Shown piece after piece: positions 49,119 through 57,633 of a DNA stretch of 64,000 bases; positions within the stretch are counted from its first letter, which is position 1; every line of letters begins with the position of its first letter. The notes under the pieces were generated by a model. That model had not been told where the DNA came from. It worked only from the letters and a program-made list of their open reading frames with translations, and searched no databases. Made by a program: the position numbers and the translations under genes. Where the stretch lies: the NCBI GenBank assembly GCA_965242795.1, contig OZ251505.1:3844001-3908000 (forward strand), in the 5' to 3' direction. The DNA comes from Bin18 sp965242795. GTDB lineage: Bacteria; Desulfobacterota; Binatia; Bin18.

Positions 49119-50888
49119 GTGACCACTCCCTACCCACGCATCCCCTACGGCGAGGCGGACTTCCGGCGCATCCGCCTGAGCCGCTGGCTCTACGTCGACA
49201 AGACCCGCTTTCTGCGTGCGCTGGAGAACGAGCCCTACGCTTTTCTCATTCGGCCACGACGCTTCGGCAAATCCTGCTGGGTGTCGCTGATGGAGAACTA
49301 CTACAGTCGCCAACGACGCGACGAGTTCGAGGCCGTCTTCGGCGGCACGGACATCGGGCACCGGCCTACCGGAGACCGTCACCGCTACGTCGTCCTGCGC
49401 TTCGACTTCTCGGAATTCGACGACACCTTGGAAACCCTGCGGGAACGCTTCGAGGGCTACTGCGAAATCGTACTGCGGCACGCCCTACGGCGGAATCGCG
49501 ACCTGTTCGGCGAAGAGGCGATCCGGGACATCCTCTCGCACCCGTCCATCGACGGCAAACTCAGCGAACTGTTCGCGTACGCCAGCGACCGGGACGTCCC
49601 GCTCCTGGTCCTCATCGACGAATACGACAACTTCGCCAACACCATCCTCGCCTCCCGCGGTGCCGCGGCGTACCACGCGTTCACGCACGGCGGCGGCTTC
49701 TACCGCAACTTCTTCGCGACATTGAAGGCGGGGGCGGGCAAAAGCGGCGGCCTGGAGCGTTTGTTCGTCACCGGCGTATCCCCCATCACGCTGGACGACG
49801 TGACCAGCGGGTTCAACATCGGCGCCAACGTCAGCCTGCGGCCCGAATTCAACGCCATGCTCGGCTTCACCGAAGCGGAAGTGCAGCATCTCCTGGAGAC
49901 GTACCGGGACTGCGGGGCGTTCAATCAGGACGTCGACACCGCGCTGGACGTCATGCGGGAGTGGTACGACGGCTACCGGTTCGCCAAGCGCGCCGAGGGG
50001 ACGGTCTATAACACGGACATGGTGCTGTATTTCTTGAGCGAGTCCATGCCGAACAAGCCGGTGCCGGACGACCTGATCGATACCAACGTGCGCATCGACT
50101 ACGGCAAGTTACGTCATCTGCTGTTGGTGAACCAGCGCGTCGGGACGAAGGCGCGCCGCCTCAACGGCAACTTCGATCTGCTCCGGCACATCGTCGGCGA
50201 GGGCGGGGCCGACAGCGACGTGCACGTCAGCTTCCCGCTCGATCGGCTCGACCAGCGCGAGAACTTCCTCTCGCTGCTGCATTACTTCGGACTCCTCAGC
50301 ATACGCGGCGTCGGAAACGATACTCCCCGGCTAGGCATTCCCAACCAGACGGTGCGCCGGCTGCTGTACGGCCATCTGCGCGACGCCTACGACGACGTCG
50401 GGGTGCTGTCCGTTGATGTGCTGACCTTCGCCAGCCTGCTGCGGCGCATGGCTGTCGACGGCCGATGGCGACCCGTCTTCGAGTTTCTGCGCGACGCCAT
50501 TGCCAAGCAGACCGGCGTGCGGGACTACCTCGACGGCGAGAAGGTGATCCAGGGCTTCCTCGCCGCCTATCTCGGCGTGGCGCGCCATTTCGTGCTCCGC
50601 ACCGAACCGGAACTCAACAAAGGATTCGCGGACCTCTGCCTGGAGCCGCTCATCGCCCGATTTCCGGATTTGCGACACGGCTACCTGATAGAGATCAAAT
50701 ACCTGAAACGGAGTGCTGCCGCGGGCGAGAGAGACGTCCGGGCCGCGGTTCGCGCGGCCACGACACAGTTGCAACGTTACGTGGCGGACGAACGCTTGGC
50801 GCGTCAGTATCCATCGGTGCGGTTTCTGGGCGTGGTGATCGTCTTCCACGGCTGGGAGATGGTGTACTGCGACGCGCTGCCGCAGTGA
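49119..50888 (+). CDS. AAA-ATPase-like protein with PD-(D/E)XK nuclease-like C-terminus
   Basis: A 589-residue protein of the AAA-ATPase_like/PDDEXK_9 group, abundant in Bacteroidetes and others. The start I-P-Y-G-E-A-D-F-R-R-I-R ... Y-V-D-K-T-R-F-L and R-P-R-R-F-G-K-S (Walker A variant) are the family marks, with L-I-D-E-Y-D-N as Walker B. The C-terminal part has G-F-A-D-L-C-L ... Y-L-I-E-I-K-Y (D ... E-x-K), a restriction-like active site. The start GTG has GGGGA upstream. Function unknown; a toxin, defence or mobile-element role has been suggested for the family. Confidence 0.85.
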   Translation: MTTPYPRIPYGEADFRRIRLSRWLYVDKTRFLRALENEPYAFLIRPRRFGKSCWVSLMENYYSRQRRDEFEAVFGGTDIGHRPTGDRHRYVVLRFDFSEFDDTLETLRERFEGYCEIVLRHALRRNRDLFGEEAIRDILSHPSIDGKLSELFAYASDRDVPLLVLIDEYDNFANTILASRGAAAYHAFTHGGGFYRNFFATLKAGAGKSGGLERLFVTGVSPITLDDVTSGFNIGANVSLRPEFNAMLGFTEAEVQHLLETYRDCGAFNQDVDTALDVMREWYDGYRFAKRAEGTVYNTDMVLYFLSESMPNKPVPDDLIDTNVRIDYGKLRHLLLVNQRVGTKARRLNGNFDLLRHIVGEGGADSDVHVSFPLDRLDQRENFLSLLHYFGLLSIRGVGNDTPRLGIPNQTVRRLLYGHLRDAYDDVGVLSVDVLTFASLLRRMAVDGRWRPVFEFLRDAIAKQTGVRDYLDGEKVIQGFLAAYLGVARHFVLRTEPELNKGFADLCLEPLIARFPDLRHGYLIEIKYLKRSAAAGERDVRAAVRAATTQLQRYVADERLARQYPSVRFLGVVIVFHGWEMVYCDALPQ

Positions 50889-51006
50889 CGTCCTTGACCT
50901 CATTGCCGTCCATTCGGGTGACGGTACGCACCCCGTCGGTGTGATCTTCGGCGACATCGCCGGCGCTGCGGAAGGGCCGCAAGTCCCCCCTTCCGGCTCT
51001 CCCCCC

Positions 51007-52197
51007 TCAACCCCAATACGAGGAAACGGCTGGGGCATCGAGAGGAACCGCCTCCACGTCCGCGGTGATCGGATAGGGGTTGGGAGTTCGGCAGAACACT
51101 GCCAGTGTCTCGACGGTGCCATCCGGAAGTTTGTCGGCGACCTTGCGCAACGCCCGCGTCTCCCGCGGGCCGGGATGTTCGGTCCACTTGGCGTCCGCGA
51201 GGTGGAACCGGCCGGCGCGATGCAGCAGGAAGTCGGCTTCGCTCGTCTGGTCCCGCCAGAAGTTGAAATGCCAGCCGCCCCGCCGATTGGACTGCGCCCG
51301 GCGAATCTCGGCGCATACGAGCGTTTCCCACAACGCCCCAGCCAAGGGCGAGGCGCGCAGCGCGTCCATGCCGTCCACGCCGCAGAGAAAGGCGGCCAGC
51401 CCCGCGTCCCGTAGAAACAGCTTCGGCCGCTTCACCAGTGAGGTCGTCCGATTGGCGTACCACGGTTCCAACAGAACGAGTTGGTGCGACGCTTCCAGGG
51501 CCGAGAGCCACGCTCCCGCGGTGGAGCCGCTGATGCCCACGTCACGGGCCATGTCCGCGCGGTTCAGGAGTTGCGCCGAACGCAGCGCCGCGGCGCGCAG
51601 GAACCGTTCGTAGTCGCGCAGGCTGGACACCTGCAAAAGCTGCCGCAGGTCACGCTCCAGATACGTCGCCACATACGATTGCATGAATCCGCGCGCGTCG
51701 ATCTCCGGGTTCGCATAGAGTTCGGGGAAGCCGCCGCGCGTCAGAAAGTCCTCCACGGCGAGGGAAGGACGCGCCGCTTTCGCCTCGGCGAACGACAACG
51801 GTTCCAGTTGTACGACGTCCGCCCGCCCGGCCAACGATTCGGAGACCGATTGCATCAGGGTGGGCGGTTGCGAGCCGGTCAGGAGGAACGCCCCGGGCCG
51901 GTTCCGGTCGCGGTCAACTACGGTCTTCAGATGGCGAAACAACCCCGGCGCGTACTGGACCTCGTCTACGATGACGGGCGGCGGGTACCGCGCCAGAAAC
52001 GACGTCGGATCTCCCTCTGCTTGCGCCGCCTCGCTGGGCAGGTCCAGGCTGACGAATGCGTGATCGGGAAAGAGCCGGCGCATGAGGCTCGTCTTCCCGG
52101 TTTGCCGCGCCCCGGTGAGGACGACCACCGGGCGCGTGGCCGCGCGTTGCAACAGCAGCGGCTCTACGTGACGCTCTATCCACATACGTTGAATCAT
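51007..52197 (-). CDS. AAA_14 / DUF4143 ATPase
   Basis: A 396-residue ATPase: Walker A T-G-A-R-Q-T-G-K-T-S, Walker B V-I-V-D-E-V-Q-Y-A-P-G-L, sensor L-L-T-G-S-Q, then a winged-helix-like middle and a DUF4143 C-terminus with a degenerate PD-(D/E)XK look (E-A-D-F-L-L ... L-A-D-A-K-W). The family is widespread and uncharacterised, often self-regulated and mobile. Start ATG 52197 lies inside a repeat of the presumed operator; ATG 52185 is equally possible. It is convergent with the preceding AAA gene. Confidence 0.85.
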   Translation of the reverse strand: MIQRMWIERHVEPLLLQRAATRPVVVLTGARQTGKTSLMRRLFPDHAFVSLDLPSEAAQAEGDPTSFLARYPPPVIVDEVQYAPGLFRHLKTVVDRDRNRPGAFLLTGSQPPTLMQSVSESLAGRADVVQLEPLSFAEAKAARPSLAVEDFLTRGGFPELYANPEIDARGFMQSYVATYLERDLRQLLQVSSLRDYERFLRAAALRSAQLLNRADMARDVGISGSTAGAWLSALEASHQLVLLEPWYANRTTSLVKRPKLFLRDAGLAAFLCGVDGMDALRASPLAGALWETLVCAEIRRAQSNRRGGWHFNFWRDQTSEADFLLHRAGRFHLADAKWTEHPGPRETRALRKVADKLPDGTVETLAVFCRTPNPYPITADVEAVPLDAPAVSSYWG

Positions 52198-52228
52198 ACG
52201 ATCGAATCATAGAAATTGCACGATCATA
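52191..52228. promoter_or_regulatory. Repeated TATGATTC/TATGATCG boxes at the start of the AAA_14 gene
   Basis: On the minus strand TATGATTC occurs at 52211-52204 and again at 52198-52191 with 5 bases between, and TATGATCG at 52228-52221. The first two are an exact direct repeat. TATGAT also resembles a -10 box. Candidate autoregulatory operator overlapping the promoter. Confidence 0.45.
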
Positions 52229-52323
52229 AATGGCTCGGCAGCACGATGGACGATGCGGCCACGGCTGCGTCCAGTCTGGACGCAACTCGATTCCGGCTGT
52301 CTCGCCCGCGAAATATCGCCCGG

Positions 52324-52417
52324 CGCCTCTCGTTTCCCGGCGGCGTTCAGTATATGCCCTCGCAGTGATGGAATGTTGCGCCCTGCTTGTGGTCGAGCGA
52401 CCGAAGGTCATTCTCAG
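52324..52417 (+). repeat. Left copy of the 95-bp direct repeat (5' fragment of the RND gene)
   Basis: About 88% identical (9 mismatches, one 2-base gap) to 57538-57633, which is the promoter region and first 17 codons of the RND transporter gene. The ATG is at 52368 and the first residues read M-E-C-C-A-L-L-V-V-E-R-P-K. After that the match ends. With the right copy it brackets the HerA-NurA-methyltransferase operon. Confidence 0.8.
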
Positions 52418-52600
52418 TTGTCTCGTCGGTCGGGATGGCTCGTGTGTGTTTGAAGTTCTTCAAACCCGTACGCTCTTGAGCCGGATAATGCTTTCCGGTA
52501 GGCAGGCGTCGTATCGACGCTCCGCCCCGTCATTCTCGAATGGGCCGCCGTGGGTTGGGACAACGCATGAATGCTGATCCGATCTCGCTCCACGATGTAG
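52418..52600. other. Non-coding stretch after the left direct repeat
   Basis: The frame of the RND fragment continues a further 60 codons without similarity to the real gene and then stops. No other coding sign. It should contain the promoter of the herA operon, but I see no clear pair of boxes. Confidence 0.4.
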
Positions 52601-52741
52601 AGCACCGACGTCTGGGACCGTCTCAAGACTGTGGAGAAGTACTTTACGGACAGGCGGACTGCCTCGGCTATTCAAGCCGCTCGGGATTTTGAGAATGCCG
52701 GGATGAGGATTGCTGAAAGGAACGGAACAGCGTGCCTATGA
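52601..52741 (+). pseudogene. C-terminal remnant of a gene coupled to herA
   Basis: Open frame after a TAG at 52598, without ATG, reading S-T-D-V-W-D-R-L-K-T-V-E-K-Y-F-T-D and ending A-G-M-R-I-A-E-R-N-G-T-A-C-L. Its TGA (52739-52741) overlaps the herA ATG 52738. The peptide has a normal amphipathic composition and the exact ATGA coupling used elsewhere in this operon. I infer the 3' end of a former first gene, cut on its 5' side. A GTG at 52628 could start a 37-residue peptide, so a tiny real gene remains possible. Confidence 0.45.
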
Positions 52742-54900
52742 AAGAGAATACCGACAGCCGTACCGTGGGTGATAACCTGTTACAAGATATCAAGGCCGAC
52801 CACGATCAAGAGATGGAGAACCGCGACGCAGACCAGGCGGTTCGAGACCTAATCAGTTTTCTCGACCCGGGCCGGAATGTGGGTGACCTCATCAGCATGG
52901 ACTATGACACCGCGGAAGTGCTGATTCATGACAGGCTCCGACAGGATGTCGGCGGAGTCCCTCATGGCTGTTTGCTGCTTGCCACACGAATCAGACCAGA
53001 CGAGGATTCCTTGGAGCCCAGGGACCCGCAAACATCTTTGATTCTCTTACGGACGCTCAAAGCCAGTTCTCTCCCCAACGATGTGGAGATGAAACACGCT
53101 CGACTGGCAGCGGGGCAAAGAGCCGCGCAAACTGTGGAAAATTGGGACGAGGGCAACAGGACCGATCAGTTCACCCTGGACCAGATGCGTTACGCCGGTG
53201 CGCATTGTCGGATTTTGGGCACGTTTCGGATGAACCTGGACGCCGAAACCGAAACATGGAGATTGGAATACGGGGGCGATATCGACAATTTCTACGCAGG
53301 GCAAGGAATGAAGGTCTATAAACCGGCAGGCCGAGCTTTAGAACGAATTGTGAACTATACGCGACGGGACGGAGAGATCTCCGAACCGGTAGAAATCGGG
53401 AGGCTGCGATATGCGGCCTCGATTCGGGACCCGAAAGCCACTGAGGCCGTCCCCATCTACATGGCGGCCGAGGATATCTTGGCGCAGAGAACAGCCCTCT
53501 TCGGCATGACCCGTACCGGAAAGTCCAATACGACGAAGACGATTGCCGACGCCGTTTTCAGATTACGAATCCCGAGAAACGGGCAACGGGTCGGACAACT
53601 GATTTTCGATCCCAACGGGGAATACGCCAACGAAAATTCGCAAGACCAGGGGTGTTTGAGAAACGTCGCAAACATCCGGACCGACCTGAACGAGGACGTT
53701 GTCACGTATGGATTGCAACCTCACCCCAACGATCCGGGACGGAATATCACCACGTTCAACTTCTTCGGAGATACAATGCCGCAGAGTAAGAAGGCCAGCA
53801 AGCAAGAACTCGACGATGCTCTTCTCAGCCTCTATCAAGGTAAACAAATTATAGATGATGCCCTCCAGCAGGAGGAGGGCGGTTATATAAAGAGCTTCAC
53901 AAGCGTAGACATCACCGCGCCACCGGACGCAGACGATCCTGGAGTGAATACTCGTTACCGTCGCGCCTTATTTATCTATAAATCCGCCTTGGCGGCCGCC
54001 GGGTTTCAATTGCCGGATCAATCGGTCAGGACAAAAGATTTGTTCAACGAGAAACTTCGTGACCTGATGTTGAAAGAATCGAATATGAAAACCTATGCTG
54101 AACATATGAAACACAACGACTCGATGTCGTGGGACATGGCCAAAAATTTCTGTCGCCAACTCTCGGAGTGGGTCGGGAGCAAGTCCTTCAAAAACTTCGA
54201 CCAAGGCTACGCATCAGATCGAAACTGATCCGACGACCGGTTTCTAGGCTTGTTACGCATCTTTGAGAATACCAGAGGGCTGGCCATCATCCAACAGGCA
54301 CGGCAGTGGCACGGATTGAATGCAACTACCGACTATGTTGACGACATCATCGAACACATCCGTTCTGGTCGATTGATAATTTTCGATCAGGCTTTAGGCA
54401 ATCCCGATATGAACGAGAAAGCGGCTTCTCGGATCATGAGAGGAATATTCAACGCACAACAGCAGGCTTTTATTAGTCCAGAAAGAGACGAAGAGTCTGA
54501 CCAGATCAAAAAACCACCGGCCGTAATCATCTATGTAGAAGAAGCGCATACGTTGCTACCCAAAGGAAGCGAGACGGATACCAGGAACATTTGGGCGCGC
54601 GTTGCGAAAGAAGGTGCCAAGTTCAACATCGGCCTCGTCTATTCTACTCAGGAACCATCGACGATCCAGACCAACATTTTGAAGAATACCGAAAACTGGT
54701 TCATCGCACACCTCAACAATACCGACGAAACGCGCGAATTGAACAAGTACAATGACTTTGCCGATTTCACCAACAGCATCGTCAAAGTGAACGAAGCCGG
54801 CTTTCTGAGAGTTCGGACCCTCTCCAGCCCCTACACCCTCCCTGTGCCGATTGCCAAATTCGTTGCTCCCCAGGAGCCTTCCGATGCCGTATCAGAATGA
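52738..54900 (+). pseudogene. HerA-like hexameric helicase/translocase gene, split by one in-frame TGA
   Basis: HerA/FtsK-type ATPase expected to drive DNA into the partner nuclease. The N-terminal 240 residues resemble a HAS-barrel-like head; Walker A is G256-M-T-R-T-G-K-S. The frame stops at TGA 54226-54228 (codon 497), but continues in the same phase for 224 codons with the rest of the ATPase: R-L-I-I-F-D-Q-A, V-I-I-Y-V-E-E-A-H (54535-54549), the sensor S-T-Q-E-P-S-T-I and a C-terminal arm. Read through, the protein would be 720 residues, a normal HerA size. One base change (CGA to TGA), a sequencing error or recoding would explain it. A separate start for the 3' half (TTG 54250) has no ribosome site. 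It overlaps the nurA gene by 17 bases. Confidence 0.82.
54226..54228 (+). other. In-frame TGA interrupting herA
   Basis: Reading phase is unchanged on both sides, so this is a nonsense codon, not a frameshift. TGA is used as a normal stop all over the window, so genome-wide recoding is excluded. Upstream and downstream parts are both well conserved in character. Confidence 0.85.
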
Positions 54901-56230
54901 ATTTGCGAAAGGGGACTCGCTCTGGCGTCTGTTGGAGAGCCAGAGCGTTCGAGAGTTCAAGGGCGTCATCCGGCACAGTCAGGGTCAAACATCCCATGAA
55001 TTGCCCGCTCGGCTCGACCCGCAGCGGGGCATTGGTAATATCAAGAGAATCGTTGCCATCGACGGTTCCACAGTGACGCACCGAGTCCAAAACGGATATC
55101 CGGGGGCTGAGGCGGCTCTCTTGAACTTGGCCGCGATCGTCATCAAGCTTCAGGCAATGCGGGACATTCCCCGCAATTACATTCCGAGTCCCAACGAAAT
55201 GCGAGACATGGAACGGTGTCGAACGCTCAGTGCCGTTTTACCCGGTCGTAATATCGTCAGGCGAGGAGAATGGGCAGACTCTCCCAAACGGTTTTTCAGA
55301 GCCACTATCAACAAAGAACTCCAAGCACGCTTGGACCCGGAACACGAGACGCTGTTGGAAACCTTGCGCGCCATAACCAAAGGCCGGACCGACGCGTGGA
55401 TAGATTGTCCTGCCGAGGACTGTCCGCTCGAAGGTCCCGCCAAACGAATCGTGCCGAGCCAGGGATCTTGCGCCTGCAAGTGCCGGCAAAGGGAGCCCAT
55501 CTACGAGACGGACCTTCTGAGAGCACATGAACGCTTTGAAGAAAGTGGGTCGAGCGAACAAGCCTTCACCGCCGTCCGGCAAGTCATAGAACATTTGACG
55601 CTGGTGAACATCCTCAGATATTTCGAACGGGTCGGCAGCCTGAGCGTGTTCCGGGACACGGCCTTCATCATGGACGGACCTCTCGCCTTGTTCGGCATGC
55701 CGGCGTGGCTGAAGTACCATATCGAACCGGAGATTGCCCGCCTTCACAACAAGGCCCGGGAACAAGGCGGCCCGGGCGTCCTCCTCATGGGCATCGAGAA
55801 ATCCGGACAATTCCTGGACCATTTGGAGGAGTTGGACTGGCTCGACAAAGATGGCCCCCGGGGACGTCTCCAAAATCGTACCGCCCTGGCCCCGGATATG
55901 AAGTATATCCACAAGCATATAGTTTTGCGTCCCTCGGACGCCAAGCCTTATGGCGAGGCGACGTATTACGGGCGGAAGGTGCTGTATAAAGATCAAGCAG
56001 GTCAACACACGGTAATCATGACTCCGATAGTCAACGAAAATGGCCGTGATCATCATTGTGTATCCGAGGCCGCCTATCCTCGAATAGGAGAAGCTCTCGA
56101 TATCATGGATGAGCTTCATACCTATCTATACCAGGATGGCTTCGCACCGTTGGTGCGCGCCCACGCCCACGCCGCCATTCCCCTCAGAACCGGCACTCGA
56201 ATTCTCGCAGAGATCTTCAACGACGCATGA
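54884..56230 (+). CDS. NurA-like nuclease with a cysteine cluster
   Basis: A 448-residue protein of the NurA nuclease family, partner of HerA. The catalytic aspartates appear in I-V-A-I-D60-G-S-T and F-I-M-D264-G-P-L-A-L-F-G. L-M-G-I-E-K-S-G-Q-F and Y-H-I-E-P are also usual. Between them an insertion bears C175-x4-C180 and C196-x-C-x-C200, likely a zinc- or Fe-S-binding knob not found in archaeal NurA. The ATG is within the end of herA. Expected to resect or degrade DNA ends fed by HerA. The stop overlaps the methyltransferase ATG (ATGA). Confidence 0.85.
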   Translation: MPYQNEFAKGDSLWRLLESQSVREFKGVIRHSQGQTSHELPARLDPQRGIGNIKRIVAIDGSTVTHRVQNGYPGAEAALLNLAAIVIKLQAMRDIPRNYIPSPNEMRDMERCRTLSAVLPGRNIVRRGEWADSPKRFFRATINKELQARLDPEHETLLETLRAITKGRTDAWIDCPAEDCPLEGPAKRIVPSQGSCACKCRQREPIYETDLLRAHERFEESGSSEQAFTAVRQVIEHLTLVNILRYFERVGSLSVFRDTAFIMDGPLALFGMPAWLKYHIEPEIARLHNKAREQGGPGVLLMGIEKSGQFLDHLEELDWLDKDGPRGRLQNRTALAPDMKYIHKHIVLRPSDAKPYGEATYYGRKVLYKDQAGQHTVIMTPIVNENGRDHHCVSEAAYPRIGEALDIMDELHTYLYQDGFAPLVRAHAHAAIPLRTGTRILAEIFNDA

Positions 56231-57366
56231 GCCAGGATACCCGGGAATCCCGCGGTTCTCCTCGTCGACGCTACGACACGGCCGCCCGGCGATGGGCGGG
56301 GATTGGCCCCTATTATGCCATGTTTCCTACCGCATTCGCCGATGCGGTGATCCGGCAATACACCCAGCCCGGCGATCACGTCCTCGACCCGTTCGCTGGC
56401 CGCGGCACCGCCATCTTCAGCGCCGCCATGCAGCATCGGTCCGCAGTCGGCATCGACATTCACCCCGTCGGGTTCGTGTACGCGAATGCGAAACTGCGCC
56501 CCGCGTCCGCTTCCTCCGTGATGGCGAAACTGGAGGAACTCGCCGCCCTCGCCCCGCGCTATCGCCCCGCCGCCGCCGCGCTCCTCCCCTTCTTCCATGC
56601 CTGCTTCGCTCCCCGCGTGCGCGCCTTCCTCCTCGCGGCGCGGTCGTGCCTGAACTGGCGCCGCCGCCGCGCCGACCGCACGCTCATGGCCCACATCCTG
56701 ATCTCCCTGCACGGCAAGGCCAATCGCGCCCTCTCCAACCAGATGCGCCAGAGTACCGCCATGGCCCCCGAGTATTGCCTCCGGTGGTGGGCCGAGCACC
56801 ACTCCGCACCCCCGGACGTCGACCCGGTCGCGTTTCTCACCAAGCGCCTCGATTGGCGCTATGCCCGCGGCATCCCATCCCTGTCCACGGCCAAAGTGTT
56901 CCTCCATGACAGTCCCCGGAAATTGCGCGCCTTGACGCGCGACGTCCACGCCGGCCGCCTTCCCAAGGCCAACCTGCTGCTCACGTCTCCGCCCTATTTC
57001 GGGGTGACGAATTATGCGGCCGATCAGTGGCTGCGGCTTTGGATGCTCGGCGGCCCGCCGCAGCAGACCGGCACCCCGTACGGCGGACGATTTCGGCACG
57101 CCGAGGACTACCGCCGGCTCCTCACCCGGGTGTTCCACCGCGCCAGACCTTTGCTGACCGACGACGCCACGCTCTACGTCAGAACCGACTCCCGTCCCAC
57201 CACTCTCCATCACACCCGCGCCACCCTGCTGAAGATATTCCCTGAAAAACGCCTCACCGAAACCCCGCGGCCACTCCCCGCGCAGCAGCACACCAAACCC
57301 TACAGCCGCGGCGGCGCCCCAAAGCAGCCCACCTGCGAGATGGACTTCATCCTCCAGCCCCGCTAG
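56227..57366 (+). CDS. DNA methyltransferase (TSPPY type) of the HerA-NurA operon
   Basis: A 379-residue amino-methyltransferase. AdoMet motif I V-L-D53-P-F-A-G-R-G-T lies at the N-terminal side and catalytic motif IV T253-S-P-P-Y follows at a distance of 200 residues. The S-P-P-Y form is frequent in N4-cytosine and some N6-adenine enzymes. The long stretch between has L-I-S-L-H-G-K-A-N-R-A-L-S-N-Q-M-R-Q-S-T-A-M-A-P-E-Y, likely the target-recognition part. Coupled by ATGA to nurA, it should mark self DNA in a modification-dependent HerA-NurA system. Higher GC than herA and nurA. Confidence 0.88.
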   Translation: MSQDTRESRGSPRRRYDTAARRWAGIGPYYAMFPTAFADAVIRQYTQPGDHVLDPFAGRGTAIFSAAMQHRSAVGIDIHPVGFVYANAKLRPASASSVMAKLEELAALAPRYRPAAAALLPFFHACFAPRVRAFLLAARSCLNWRRRRADRTLMAHILISLHGKANRALSNQMRQSTAMAPEYCLRWWAEHHSAPPDVDPVAFLTKRLDWRYARGIPSLSTAKVFLHDSPRKLRALTRDVHAGRLPKANLLLTSPPYFGVTNYAADQWLRLWMLGGPPQQTGTPYGGRFRHAEDYRRLLTRVFHRARPLLTDDATLYVRTDSRPTTLHHTRATLLKIFPEKRLTETPRPLPAQQHTKPYSRGGAPKQPTCEMDFILQPR

Positions 57367-57537
57367 TGCTGGCGACTCGTGGCGTTTCGGAGCCAATAGG
57401 AACGCGGCGGCCCTTCCTGCCAACTTGGCAAATTCGGTTCTTGTTGCTCCGCTCGAACATGAATGTCGTGCGCTGGCAGGAGAAAATGTCGGGTTCGCTC
57501 TTGGGGCGCAGGCGCTTCCCTTCTCTCATCCGCCCCG

Positions 57538-57633
57538 CGCCCCTCGTACTTCCCGGCGGCGTTCGGTATATGCCCTCGCAGTGATGGAACGTTGCGCCCT
57601 GCTTGTGGTCGAGCGGCCGAAGCTGGTCCTGAG
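57538..57633 (+). repeat. Right copy of the 95-bp direct repeat (RND gene 5' end)
   Basis: Functional counterpart of 52324-52417: upstream region, ATG 57584 and first 17 codons of the RND transporter gene. The pair defines a 5.1-kb segment with the whole HerA-NurA-methyltransferase operon. Confidence 0.8.

Noticed and set aside
52230..52675. Frames of 60-115 codons around the left direct repeat
   Set aside because: They run through the decayed RND start and non-coding DNA; no conserved features.
54226..54228. Selenocysteine at the herA TGA
   Set aside because: No HerA relative is known to me with selenocysteine, there is no obvious stem-loop right after the codon, and the site is not catalytic. 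Nonsense mutation or error is simpler.
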